In this document: one piece after another, positions 7,947-16,533 of the stretch
How the letters are laid out: each line of letters opens with the position of its first letter
Numbering within the stretch: position 1 is the first letter of the stretch
Assembly (NCBI GenBank): GCA_045599325.1
Contig: JAZRVT010000005.1
Coordinates: 33,736-97,735 of the forward strand
Source: Cacconaster sp045599325
Lineage (GTDB): Bacteria; Bacteroidota; Bacteroidia; Bacteroidales; UBA932
Reading direction: 5' to 3'
Length of the DNA stretch: 64,000 bases
The notes under the pieces: generated by a model
The model's input: only the letters and a program-made list of their open reading frames with translations
The model's database searches: none
Told to the model about the DNA's origin: nothing
Position numbers and translations under genes: made by a program

Positions 7947-8642
7947 ATGGCAAACATATTCAAGTCATCCATCGGGAAGAAGCTGATTATGAGCATCAGC
8001 GGTCTTTTCCTCATCCTTTTCCTGACACTTCACATGTGTCTGAACCTGACTTACGTATTTGACCCTAGCAGCGCGATGGTCAGCGGTGTATGGGCCGGCA
8101 AGGTCTTCCAGGGTGTCTGCGACTTCATGTCACTCGGCATTGTCAGCATCATGGTCCCTGTCCTCGCCTTCGGTTTCCTGGTTCACATCATCTACGCCTT
8201 CATCCTTACAATCGGCAACCTGAAGGCACGCGGAAACCAGAGATACGCTGTTTCAAACAAGGCACAGGCTGACTCCTGGTCTGCAAAGAACATGTTTGTC
8301 CTCGGACTTATCGTCATCATCGGCATCGCCCTTCACCTCACGGACTTCTGGGCTGACATGCAGCTCCAGCACTTTATGGGCAACGAGCAGGCAAGCCCTT
8401 ACGAACTGATGGCAGCAACCTTCGGCAGGTGGTGGATCCTCGCACTCTATCTCGTATGGTTCGTGGCTCTCTGGTTCCACCTTACACACGGATTCTGGAG
8501 CGCACTCCAGACCCTCGGCTGGAACAACCAGATCTGGTTCAAGAGATGGAAATGGATCTGCGGAATCTACGTCACAATCATCCTCCTCGGATTCGCACTC
8601 ATCGCAGTCTTCGCTTTCTGCAAGACCAACGGTCTCTGCTAG
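7947..8642 (+). CDS. sdhC: Succinate dehydrogenase/fumarate reductase cytochrome b subunit
   Basis: The 231-residue product has five predicted membrane helices and the Bacteroidota SdhC/FrdC pattern: SSIGKKLIMSISGLFLILF, with candidate heme-ligand histidines in LTLHMCLNL, GFLVHIIYA, IALHLTDFW and WFHLTHGFWS. It would anchor the flavoprotein and iron-sulfur subunits and exchange electrons with menaquinone. Unusually, no sdhA/sdhB follows: the next gene, hemW, is convergent and the two stop codons overlap in CTAG. The partner subunits must lie elsewhere, or this is an extra copy. Confidence 0.9.
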   Translation: MANIFKSSIGKKLIMSISGLFLILFLTLHMCLNLTYVFDPSSAMVSGVWAGKVFQGVCDFMSLGIVSIMVPVLAFGFLVHIIYAFILTIGNLKARGNQRYAVSNKAQADSWSAKNMFVLGLIVIIGIALHLTDFWADMQLQHFMGNEQASPYELMAATFGRWWILALYLVWFVALWFHLTHGFWSALQTLGWNNQIWFKRWKWICGIYVTIILLGFALIAVFAFCKTNGLC

Positions 8643-9676
8643 AACAGTTCTGATATGACAGCGTCGGATATGAAGAATTTCTCCTGAGGTATCCTGACGC
8701 GACCGCCATCAACGGCAAGATTACCGGCCTGCACCATTCTGATGCAGGCCGCGTTGTTTTCAAGCAGTGCCGCATCGACTCCCGCAGCCGTGCGCAGTCC
8801 GAGCATGATCCGCTCCTCGCGGACCTCGGCATCGGAGAGGGTCTCTCCTCCACCACCCTCACCATTCATATAAAGGGCAAGGTCCGGAGCGTTCCACGAG
8901 CGGCAGCGCTCTCCGTCGAAAGAGTGTGCCGAGGCCCCCAGGCCCAGATAAGGCTCCCGCTTCCAGTAAGCGCCGTTATGCCGCGACTCGCGGCCCTGGA
9001 GGGCCCAGTTGGATATTTCATAGTGGATATATCCCTCCGAAGCAAGCCTTTCCTGCAGGCGGAGATACTGCCTGTTGCAGGCCTCTTCGTCTTCAGCGGC
9101 CCAGCGGCCCATCATCTGGTAGCAGGAGATGTGTTCGGGATGCAGCGCGGCGGCACGGTCGATGGAGAGCTCCCACTCCCCGTCAGTGAGTCCCCGGAAG
9201 CCGAAGATAAGGTCAAGGGAGAGATTGGCGAAGCCGGCCTGGCGCAGCGCGCTGAAAGCCGCCACAGCCTCATCTGCGGTGTGCCGGCGCTTCATCCAGC
9301 GCAGATGCCTGTTGCAGAAGGACTGAACTCCCATACTCACGCGGCTGACCCCTGCCTCACGCAGCTCGCCGATGAGGCCGGGAGCCACATCGTCGGGGTT
9401 CACCTCCACGGTGAACTCTTCGAGAGCGCTCAAATCGAATATCTTCCTGAGGCCGCCCGCCACCTTCAGCAGTTCACCACTGGGCATAGCGGAAGGAGTC
9501 CCTCCGCCAAAATAGAGAGTGGCTGGAGGAACTCCTTTCAGATAATCCCTGCGTGCCGAAGCCTCGCGGAGCAGGGTTTCCGCATAACCGGCAGGGTCAA
9601 GCCCTGCTCTGGAGTAGAAATCGCAGTAGATACACTTGGAAGAGCAGAACGGGAAATGGACGTAGATGCCGGCCAT
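8639..9676 (-). CDS. hemW: HemW-like radical SAM heme chaperone
   Basis: The 345-residue product opens AGIYVHFPFCSSKCIYCDFYS, with the CxxxCxxC cluster motif, then LYFGGGTPSAMP and FTVEVNPDD, as in HemW (formerly 'oxygen-independent coproporphyrinogen III oxidase-like'). HemW binds heme and delivers it to apoproteins. It lacks the coproporphyrinogen oxidase signature of true HemN. It starts 3 bases after the coiled-coil membrane protein gene, so the two are co-transcribed, and its stop overlaps the convergent sdhC stop. Confidence 0.9.
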   Translation of the reverse strand: MAGIYVHFPFCSSKCIYCDFYSRAGLDPAGYAETLLREASARRDYLKGVPPATLYFGGGTPSAMPSGELLKVAGGLRKIFDLSALEEFTVEVNPDDVAPGLIGELREAGVSRVSMGVQSFCNRHLRWMKRRHTADEAVAAFSALRQAGFANLSLDLIFGFRGLTDGEWELSIDRAAALHPEHISCYQMMGRWAAEDEEACNRQYLRLQERLASEGYIHYEISNWALQGRESRHNGAYWKREPYLGLGASAHSFDGERCRSWNAPDLALYMNGEGGGGETLSDAEVREERIMLGLRTAAGVDAALLENNAACIRMVQAGNLAVDGGRVRIPQEKFFISDAVISELF

Positions 9677-9679
9677 CCG

Positions 9680-10621
9680 CTACTTCAGGATCAGGTCTGC
9701 CGATCCGAGCTTCGTCTCCTTGGTGTAGAAGTCTACTGTGTACCTTCCCTTGGCGAAGCCCTGTGAACTGCCGAAATAGAGGCATATCTCAACCTCTTCA
9801 CCCTGGTAGTCCACCTCGCGGGACGCTGAGTAGACCATCTGCTCGCCGCCGCAGGTGAACACCTTTCCGCCGTCATCGGTCATCAGAATGTCATCCGGAC
9901 CCTTGATGCGGATATAGACGGTACGCCAGCCGCAGTCAGCGATGGAGTTCTCAATCAGACTCAGGCAGGCGCGGAGCTTCTCAGTCCTGCTGCTGCGGTC
10001 TGTGGCCTTGTTGGAGCTGTTGATTGCTGCAAGAGCGAATCCGCGGCCTTTGACAACAGCACCTGCTGAAGCCTTCTTGGAAAGCTTGTCAGTGGTGGTC
10101 TTGAGGTCATCGTACTGACGCTTGCTCTCCTGAGCCTCGCGGCGTGCAGCAGAAGCCTCGTTGCGGAGGCTGGTATTGAGAGTGTTGAGTGAATCGATCT
10201 GGTGGATGTAGCCCCTCATAATCGTGCGGAGGGTTCCGAGCTCCTTCTCGTACTGGCGGATCTTGGCGCGGTTGGTGGCCTCTGTCTGCTGCAGGCGCTC
10301 GATCAGCTGGCCGACCTTCTCCTTCTCCACATTGAGGGAGTCGTTGATGGCGGCATTGGTGGTGTTCAGGGCTTCATAGTCGCTCTGCAGGCTTACAAGC
10401 TCTGCAGTAAGGTCCTCCTTCTCGACGCGGAGGTCATTGACAAGGGAGTTGCGGTTGATCCAGAGCACCACAAGGGCGGCGAGCAGGAGGGCAGCGACAA
10501 CCCCGAGACCTATCACAATATTGCGCAGAGAGCCCTCAGCGGCCCCCGCGTTGCTTTTCTTCGACGGATGATCCTTTTCGAACTGGATCATTTCCTCATC
10601 GAGTTCTTCATCTTCGTACAT
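9680..10621 (-). CDS. Single-pass membrane protein with long coiled coil, unknown function
   Basis: The 313-residue product has an acidic cytoplasmic N-terminus, one membrane helix (about residues 33-56), a heptad-rich coiled coil (about 60-180) and a C-terminal globular part (about 210-313) rich in beta strands (WRTVYIRIKGPDD, VEICLYFGSSQGFAKGRYTVDFYT). The last part would be periplasmic. I recognise it only as a conserved Bacteroidota hypothetical. It precedes hemW by 3 bases and is divergent from the gene at 10682. Confidence 0.8.
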   Translation of the reverse strand: MYEDEELDEEMIQFEKDHPSKKSNAGAAEGSLRNIVIGLGVVAALLLAALVVLWINRNSLVNDLRVEKEDLTAELVSLQSDYEALNTTNAAINDSLNVEKEKVGQLIERLQQTEATNRAKIRQYEKELGTLRTIMRGYIHQIDSLNTLNTSLRNEASAARREAQESKRQYDDLKTTTDKLSKKASAGAVVKGRGFALAAINSSNKATDRSSRTEKLRACLSLIENSIADCGWRTVYIRIKGPDDILMTDDGGKVFTCGGEQMVYSASREVDYQGEEVEICLYFGSSQGFAKGRYTVDFYTKETKLGSADLILK

Positions 10622-10631
10622 AGCAGTGTAT

Positions 10632-10660
10632 TATATTTGTTGCAAAAATAGTTAATTTTG
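10632..10660. promoter_or_regulatory. Bidirectional promoter region
   Basis: On the plus strand TATATTTG (10632-10639) and TAATTTTG (10653-10660) match TAnnTTTG and precede the ATG at 10682. On the minus strand TATTTTTG lies in the same stretch and faces the gene at 10621. The overlap suggests shared control of the two membrane-protein genes. Confidence 0.5.
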
Positions 10661-10681
10661 CGAAGAAAAAATCATTGCAAT

Positions 10682-11167
10682 ATGAGATACCTTGTCCGTT
10701 CCCTCAAATACCTTGCCTACTTTATGATATTCTTCATATTCATAGTGGGCGTCATCTGGATCTTCTCCTCCCAGAAGCAGGCGGGACTTTCATTCGCCGA
10801 ACTCTTCGAGGAAGGTTCGCTCCCTAAACTGGCAATATTCTTCATCGCCGTGGCAGCCGTCTATCCGGCGCTCGGCTTCCAGAAGAGGAAACTCTACCTC
10901 AACGGTGATTTCAGCAAATATGCAGGAGCAGTCCGCGAGGCGATGGAGTCCCTGGGCTATGAACTCGAATCTGAGGAGGGCGGCACAGTGACCTACCGCG
11001 TCGTCTCCGGCTACGGCCGCGCCACCAGGATGTGGGAGGACCGTATCACCTTCACCACCAGCGACAACCCTGTCATCGTCGAAGGCATCCGCAAGGACCT
11101 CGTCCGCATCGCCAGCGCCGTCAACTTCAAGATCAGGGAACTCGACCCTCAGGAGACCGAGGCATAG
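10682..11167 (+). CDS. Small two-helix membrane protein, conserved hypothetical
   Basis: From the ATG at 10682 the product is 161 residues (MRYLVRSLKYLAYFMIFFIF). Two membrane helices (about 8-30 and 48-65) are followed by a cytoplasmic alpha/beta domain (about 75-155: YAGAVREAMESLGYELESEE, DNPVIVEGIRKDLVRIAS). The frame is open from a TTG at 10658, but promoter elements overlap that start, so the ATG is preferred. No family was recognised. Confidence 0.75.
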   Translation: MRYLVRSLKYLAYFMIFFIFIVGVIWIFSSQKQAGLSFAELFEEGSLPKLAIFFIAVAAVYPALGFQKRKLYLNGDFSKYAGAVREAMESLGYELESEEGGTVTYRVVSGYGRATRMWEDRITFTTSDNPVIVEGIRKDLVRIASAVNFKIRELDPQETEA

Positions 11168-11227
11168 TCTGTCCTACCCGTAACTGACAAACAAGACGGA
11201 AAAGGCGGTAGCGGCAGCTAATTCCCC

Positions 11228-12682
11228 TTAGATATTTTCCAATGTAGAGGCGATCAGTTTCCACCACTTGGATACTGACGATACAAGAACTCTTTCGTCC
11301 GGAGAATGAGGGGAACATAGTGTCGGACCGCAGGATACCATCTGGATCTCAGGATAAACGCCTGAAAGAATGCCACATTCAAGGCCTCCATGGAGAGCCT
11401 TGACAGCTGGTTCATATCCAAAGAGGCTGACGTATATTTCTTTCATCCTGTTCAGAATCGGAGAGCTCATATCAGGCTTCCAGCCGGAATACCAGCCTGA
11501 GAAAACACATTCAGCACCTGCCATCTCGAAAATTGAGCGAACAGCCTCTGCCTCTGCCAACTTTATTGAATCCGAAAGGCCACGAAGCATACACGTGACT
11601 CTCGCTTTCTCTTCCTCTGTCTTCACTATCGCGATATTGTTGGACGAATCCACTACTCCCTCAATGTCAAGGCTCATTCTAAACACACCGTCCGGGCAGG
11701 AAACAATTGCCTTGAGGAGATTCAGTGCGACACAGTTTTCAATGGATGAAACCGCCTCAGTTCTGCTGACGGCTATTGTGACATTCGGATCCGCTTTGCC
11801 TGCTTCCGATTTCACCGCCGATGTGAATTCATCTATGAACAGTGACACTTTATCAACCTCCTCTTGAGGAACTGCGATGACTGAGACAGCCTCACGAGGT
11901 ATGGCGTTTCTCATATCACCGCCATCAAAGGAGACGAGCAGACAGCCCATATCACGGACCAGAGGAAGTACGCATCTGGATGCAATCTTATTTGCGTTGG
12001 CACGTCCTTTCTCTATATCCATTCCAGAATGGCCGCCCAGCATCCCTTTAAAAACAATTTCAAGAGCGACATATCCGGAAGGCAACGGAGTCCTTGAATA
12101 ATTGAACATCGCATTGAAATCGTAGCCTCCGGCACACCCCACATAAAGCTCGCCTTCTGTCTCCGAATCAAAATTGATCAGGTAGTCTCCACTGAGGAAT
12201 CCCTGTTTCACGTTCCTGACACCCGTCATTCCAGTTTCTTCTCCTACTGTGAAAAAGCCGTCCAACGGACCATGCTGCAAAGTGTCGGACTCCAGAACAG
12301 CCATTATCGCAGCGCATCCAAGACCATCATCCGCGCCCAGTGTCGTTCTGTCAGCCATAACCCACTGTTCTCCATCTATCAACTCAATATGAGTCTCTAT
12401 AGGATCCTTCAAGAAATCATGAACTTTGTCCTTGTCTTTCTGGGGAACCATATCCATATGTGCTTGGAGTATGATTTTCTTTTTACCCTCCATCCCCTTG
12501 GAGGCCGGTTTATGAATAAGCACATTACCCACAGAATCCCGTTCTGTTTCAAGTCCGAGACTTCGACCGAAATTCTCAATATAATCGCTCACCATTTCCT
12601 CATGCCTGCTTGCACGCGGTATCCTGGTGAGTTTATAGAAATTATTCCATACGCAACACGGTTCAAGATCTCTGATGGTCAT
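11228..12682 (-). CDS. pepD: Aminoacyl-histidine dipeptidase (M20C)
   Basis: The 484-residue product matches bacterial PepD throughout. Metal ligands lie in ILQAHMDMVPQK, TLGADDGLGCA and FTVGEETGMTG, followed by NFDSETEGELYVGCAGG and, near the end, LHGGLECGIL and SCGPTLCSPHSPDERV. PepD is a zinc-dependent cytosolic dipeptidase, classically cleaving Xaa-His dipeptides. No signal peptide is visible. It is the last gene of the FecR-SusC-SusD operon, 28 bases after the DUF1667 fusion, which suggests that imported peptides are finished here. Confidence 0.93.
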   Translation of the reverse strand: MTIRDLEPCCVWNNFYKLTRIPRASRHEEMVSDYIENFGRSLGLETERDSVGNVLIHKPASKGMEGKKKIILQAHMDMVPQKDKDKVHDFLKDPIETHIELIDGEQWVMADRTTLGADDGLGCAAIMAVLESDTLQHGPLDGFFTVGEETGMTGVRNVKQGFLSGDYLINFDSETEGELYVGCAGGYDFNAMFNYSRTPLPSGYVALEIVFKGMLGGHSGMDIEKGRANANKIASRCVLPLVRDMGCLLVSFDGGDMRNAIPREAVSVIAVPQEEVDKVSLFIDEFTSAVKSEAGKADPNVTIAVSRTEAVSSIENCVALNLLKAIVSCPDGVFRMSLDIEGVVDSSNNIAIVKTEEEKARVTCMLRGLSDSIKLAEAEAVRSIFEMAGAECVFSGWYSGWKPDMSSPILNRMKEIYVSLFGYEPAVKALHGGLECGILSGVYPEIQMVSCGPTLCSPHSPDERVLVSSVSKWWKLIASTLENI

Positions 12683-12710
12683 ATCGGATATTATTAAAGA
12701 TTATTTTAGC

Positions 12711-13985
12711 CTATTGATCCCTTTTATTCAACTCAATTACGGTTTTTCTAAGATCAGCCTTACGGACACCGTCAATCCTGACAGGATGTAGTTTGCCGTC
12801 TTCGCCTTTCACCGTGGTTGTCAATGTCCTGCGCGGGTCAATCATTTCCTGTTCATAATGAACTGCTCCTCTCCTGCATCTGTTGCCTGTCACCTGACCG
12901 GAGTCATCACGCCTGATAGAGCACCCATTAGGGCAAAGAGGGCATATTACCACACCTTCCTCCGGGAAACCCTTCTTCAAAGCACCTGAAGGAACGTACA
13001 CAAACTCCTCCAACTGCTCATTCCTAAGGTATCTGGCCGCGTTCTTCCCAGCTATTGCCCCCTGTTTAGAAACAAGGTCTGCAAGGTCCATGACCTTACG
13101 GCAGTTACCACAGGCAAAGATTCCCTTTCTGCTGGTCTGAAGGCAGTTATCAGTAAGCACTCCATTGCTTTTCCCATCAAGTTCTATGTGAGCTGTGAGT
13201 GCCACTTCATTTTCAGGGATAAGGCCAACTGAAAGCACCAGGCTGTCACATTCTATCAGTCTCTGAGTACCTGGAATGGGGCGTTTATTGTCGTCAACTG
13301 CCGAAATTTCAACTGCAGTGAGCTTACGGCGGCCAATGATATTGCTTACCGTATGGCTCACATAGATTGGGATATCGAAATCATACAGGCACTGACTGAT
13401 ATTTCTCTGAAGTCCGCAAGGCTCCTTCATTATCTCAATTACTGCAAGGACTTTAGCCCCCTCCAGAGTAAGGCGGCGCGCCATAATCAACCCGATGTCT
13501 CCAGAACCGAGTATGACCACTCTCTTGCCAACCATAATATTTTTGACATTGACAAGATCCTGGACCACTCCGGCTGTAAATACACCTGCGGGCCTGGTTC
13601 CTGGAATGGAGATTGCCCCACGTGTCCTCTCCCGGCACCCTGTTGCAAGAACAATGGACTTTGACCGAATCTTGCGCAACCCCTCCCGGCACACGGCAGT
13701 TACTGTCTTGTCATCATCTATTGAGAGCACCATATGGCCGGTGGCGATTTCCACACCTGCGGACACTGCCTCCTCACTTGCTCTCTGAGCATATTCAGGG
13801 CCAGTCAAAGCCGCATTATATCTGATAATTCCAAAACCGTCATGGATGCACTGTCGCAACACACCCCCGGAAAAATCGTTTCTGTCAAGAACGATAACCT
13901 TTTCGGCACCATTCTGTTTTGCCGCTGTAGCAGCAGCAAGGCCTCCAGGACCGGCACCCACAACAACAACATCAAATAATTCCAT
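12711..13985 (-). CDS. FAD-dependent oxidoreductase fused to a DUF1667 domain
   Basis: Residues 1 to about 325 form a two-dinucleotide-domain flavoprotein (VVVGAGPGGLAAATAAKQNG; VVILGSGDIGLIMARRL; GIFACGNCRKV). Residues about 335-424 carry a four-cysteine block (VVICPLCPNGCSI, GNRCRRGAVHYEQE) followed by PRRTLTTTVKG, the pattern of DUF1667. In Thermotoga and many Firmicutes these are separate adjacent genes beside a GlpA-like dehydrogenase; here they are one protein. Its start codon shares a base with the upstream stop (TAATG), indicating translational coupling. It probably passes electrons from the GlpA-like partner; the acceptor is unknown. Confidence 0.85.
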   Translation of the reverse strand: MELFDVVVVGAGPGGLAAATAAKQNGAEKVIVLDRNDFSGGVLRQCIHDGFGIIRYNAALTGPEYAQRASEEAVSAGVEIATGHMVLSIDDDKTVTAVCREGLRKIRSKSIVLATGCRERTRGAISIPGTRPAGVFTAGVVQDLVNVKNIMVGKRVVILGSGDIGLIMARRLTLEGAKVLAVIEIMKEPCGLQRNISQCLYDFDIPIYVSHTVSNIIGRRKLTAVEISAVDDNKRPIPGTQRLIECDSLVLSVGLIPENEVALTAHIELDGKSNGVLTDNCLQTSRKGIFACGNCRKVMDLADLVSKQGAIAGKNAARYLRNEQLEEFVYVPSGALKKGFPEEGVVICPLCPNGCSIRRDDSGQVTGNRCRRGAVHYEQEMIDPRRTLTTTVKGEDGKLHPVRIDGVRKADLRKTVIELNKRDQ

Positions 13986-15451
13986 TATTTAACCCTCCCA
14001 CTATATAGTTCTGAACCGGGGCCTCTGAACGTGATATCCTCAGGCTCGATGTTGTACTCTTTCTCAAGTATTTCTGATATTCTTGAAAGACAGTATCCAC
14101 CGTTACATCTTCCAGTTGTAGCCCAAACGCGGTATTTGATCCCAGAGATTGTCTTTACTCCAAGCGGATTTTCAATTGCCTGACATATCTCTTTCCTAGT
14201 GACTTGCTGGCATCTGCAGACCACATCACCATAAGATGGATCCTTCCTGATCAAATCAGCTTTAACCTCGTCCGGCTGTTCGCTGAATTTCAAAATCCGC
14301 TTGCGATTCGGCTTAACTTCTTTCTTTTTAAGTTCAAGTGTTTCCGCTATGATGGACCGGACCATTTTTGCTATCGGCATCGAAGCTGTCATTCCAGGCG
14401 ATTCTATCCCGACCAGATTAATAAAGCCTTTGCAGGAAGATTCTTCTTTGATTACGAAATCGTGAAAACCTCCTTCTTTAGGAGGGGCCTGTTTCGACCT
14501 TATCCCCGAATATGCTCCGATTACCTGACTTCTTTCAAGTGTCGGAAGGAGTTTGTGAGCCTCAGCAAAGAGTCTGTCTATCAGTTCCTGAGTCGAAGCG
14601 TAATCTTCGCTGTCCTCTATATATTCAGCACTTGGTCCTATGATGATGTTCCCGTGTATTGTCGGTGTAAGATGCACTCCCAAGCCTCCAATATTGCGTT
14701 TTGGTGCAGGATATACAGGAACATTCAGCACCTTGTCAGCAATCTTGTCAAGTATCAGGTACTCCCCACGGCAAGGGAATATGCGGTAATCCCCACAACC
14801 TGCCATTGCTGAGACTTTGGCCGAATTGAGGCCAGCGCAGTTTACTATCATCCTGCAGAGGAAAACCTTATCATTTGAGCTTACTTTGAAAAAGCCGTCT
14901 TCCTTATCGATTGATGAGACTTCCTGACCAAGGAAGAATTCAACGCCGTTGTCAGCGGCATTATCCGCAAGTGCAACAGTATATAGAAAAGGATCGAAGA
15001 CCGCCGTATTAGGAGAATATAATGCTGCAATGCCTCCTACGTCAGGCAAGACAGAATGCAAAGCTTTTGCGTCAATTATCTCAAGGCCTTTGCAGCCGTT
15101 GGCCTTACCTTGCTCGAGAATTGACTCAAGGGTAGCATAATCTTCATTATCGAAAGCCACCACATACTTTCCAGTCTTTTTGTAGGGGACATCAAGGTCC
15201 TTGCATAGTTTTTCAAACCCATCATTCCCTTCCACACAAAGTCTGGCCATAAGACTGCCGGGCCTATTGTTGAAGCCGGCGTGAACGACACCTGAATTAC
15301 GACCGCTCGTGGCTGCCGCAACATCAAATTCTTTCTCCAGTACAGCGACCTTCAGGTCATAGCGGGAAAGATCATAGGCGACGGCGCATCCTACTGCGCC
15401 GGCGCCTATGATAAGGATATCAAACGGACTCATATCCATAAATGGTTGCAT
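13985..15451 (-). CDS. GlpA/LhgO-like FAD oxidoreductase with BFD-type [2Fe-2S] domain
   Basis: The 488-residue product has a DAO-type FAD domain (DILIIGAGAVGCAVAYDLSR, ATSGRNSGVVHAGF) and a C-terminal BFD-like iron-sulfur domain (VVCRCQQVTRKEI ... TTGRCNGGYCLSRI). This is the layout of anaerobic glycerol-3-phosphate dehydrogenase subunit A and of 2-hydroxyglutarate oxidase relatives. The substrate could be glycerol-3-phosphate or a hydroxy or amino acid; the sequence does not settle it. Alternative starts at internal Met residues 5 and 7 are possible. It is coupled to the downstream flavoprotein. Confidence 0.85.
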   Translation of the reverse strand: MQPFMDMSPFDILIIGAGAVGCAVAYDLSRYDLKVAVLEKEFDVAAATSGRNSGVVHAGFNNRPGSLMARLCVEGNDGFEKLCKDLDVPYKKTGKYVVAFDNEDYATLESILEQGKANGCKGLEIIDAKALHSVLPDVGGIAALYSPNTAVFDPFLYTVALADNAADNGVEFFLGQEVSSIDKEDGFFKVSSNDKVFLCRMIVNCAGLNSAKVSAMAGCGDYRIFPCRGEYLILDKIADKVLNVPVYPAPKRNIGGLGVHLTPTIHGNIIIGPSAEYIEDSEDYASTQELIDRLFAEAHKLLPTLERSQVIGAYSGIRSKQAPPKEGGFHDFVIKEESSCKGFINLVGIESPGMTASMPIAKMVRSIIAETLELKKKEVKPNRKRILKFSEQPDEVKADLIRKDPSYGDVVCRCQQVTRKEICQAIENPLGVKTISGIKYRVWATTGRCNGGYCLSRISEILEKEYNIEPEDITFRGPGSELYSGRVK

Positions 15452-15472
15452 TTATTGCCTGACAAACACCAA

Positions 15473-16522
15473 TTAATAATATTTATAGCCAGCCTTCTTG
15501 AGTTGATCAATATTCTTGAATCTATGAGGCGGATTGAGGTATGAAGCCATGAATTCATAAGTCTTGAACCTTATCTCTACGGACTCCCTGCTGTCAATCC
15601 TCTCAAATACGTGCGCTCCAGGCATTGGAGGATAAATCTCATATTCAAATTCTTTGTTGTAGAACTTCAGAGAATCTATCATCCTTTCTACTTCAGTATG
15701 GCTTACGTCATCATCATTTATGCAGGTAGTGATCATCAGCGGCCTTTCGAGCAACTTTGCATATGTCACAGGGGACCTCCTTGCATATTCTTCCGGCTTT
15801 TCATCCGGTAGAGCGCCTATATGGTACTTAGGTGTAAAGTTATTCTTGTAACTCGGCAACTGATATGTCAGGCGATAGGCAACGTCGCTCACAGGGACAC
15901 CGGCATACCCGCAGACATATTTTTCCGGATAACGAAGAATGCTCATCAAGGTTATCATTCCTCCGTGGCTCCACCCCATTATACCGACGCGCTCCGGATC
16001 AACGACAGAGTAATTCTCCACCATATAGTCCCTTGCAGCAAGTACGTCTTCATTTTCGAGTCCGCCGTAATCGATGGCCTCATATATCGCTCTGCCCCAT
16101 CCTGTACTTCCACGATAATCCGGGCACAAAACGATATAACCCTGACAAACCATTTCACGCAATATGTGAATGTAGGATGTTCCGAAAGAGCCATGGATTC
16201 CTCCGTGAGGGAAAACCATCAGCGGATATTTTTTCCCCTGCTTGATATCCTTGGGGAAAAACACATAGGAATAGAATATCAACTGATTATTGCGCAGTGT
16301 ATCTTTGAACGCGCAATTCGGTTTTCTAGTCTGAACAGCCTTCGGAGGTCCGGCAAGTCTCAGGATATCCATATATGCGACGTCCTCCATCGCCATCCTG
16401 ATGTAGACATTGTCAATCTTCTTCTGAGTATTCTGCTCAGAAGAATAATCCTGAGCGCTGGCGCTGCTGAAAATGAACAGCGCCAGTACAGGAAACAAAA
16501 ACCCAAATAATCTATTAACCAT
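15473..16522 (-). CDS. Exported S9-family alpha/beta hydrolase (prolyl-oligopeptidase-like)
   Basis: The 349-residue product has a signal peptide (MVNRLFGFLFPVLALFIFSSASAQ) and an alpha/beta-hydrolase domain (about 95-330). The nucleophile serine is in GIMGWSHGGM, the acid probably in CINDDDVSH and the histidine in PGAHVFER; PDYRGSTGWGR is typical of S9 peptidases. It lacks the usual N-terminal beta-propeller, so it is a minimal catalytic form and could be a peptidase or an esterase. It lies 11 bases after susD and presumably acts in the periplasm or at the cell surface on the imported nutrient. Confidence 0.85.
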   Translation of the reverse strand: MVNRLFGFLFPVLALFIFSSASAQDYSSEQNTQKKIDNVYIRMAMEDVAYMDILRLAGPPKAVQTRKPNCAFKDTLRNNQLIFYSYVFFPKDIKQGKKYPLMVFPHGGIHGSFGTSYIHILREMVCQGYIVLCPDYRGSTGWGRAIYEAIDYGGLENEDVLAARDYMVENYSVVDPERVGIMGWSHGGMITLMSILRYPEKYVCGYAGVPVSDVAYRLTYQLPSYKNNFTPKYHIGALPDEKPEEYARRSPVTYAKLLERPLMITTCINDDDVSHTEVERMIDSLKFYNKEFEYEIYPPMPGAHVFERIDSRESVEIRFKTYEFMASYLNPPHRFKNIDQLKKAGYKYY

Positions 16523-16533
16523 AACTGCAGTTT

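Noticed and set aside
8639..9676. Oxygen-independent coproporphyrinogen III oxidase (HemN)
   Set aside because: The protein is shorter than HemN and has the HemW-type N-terminus, so the heme-chaperone assignment is preferred.
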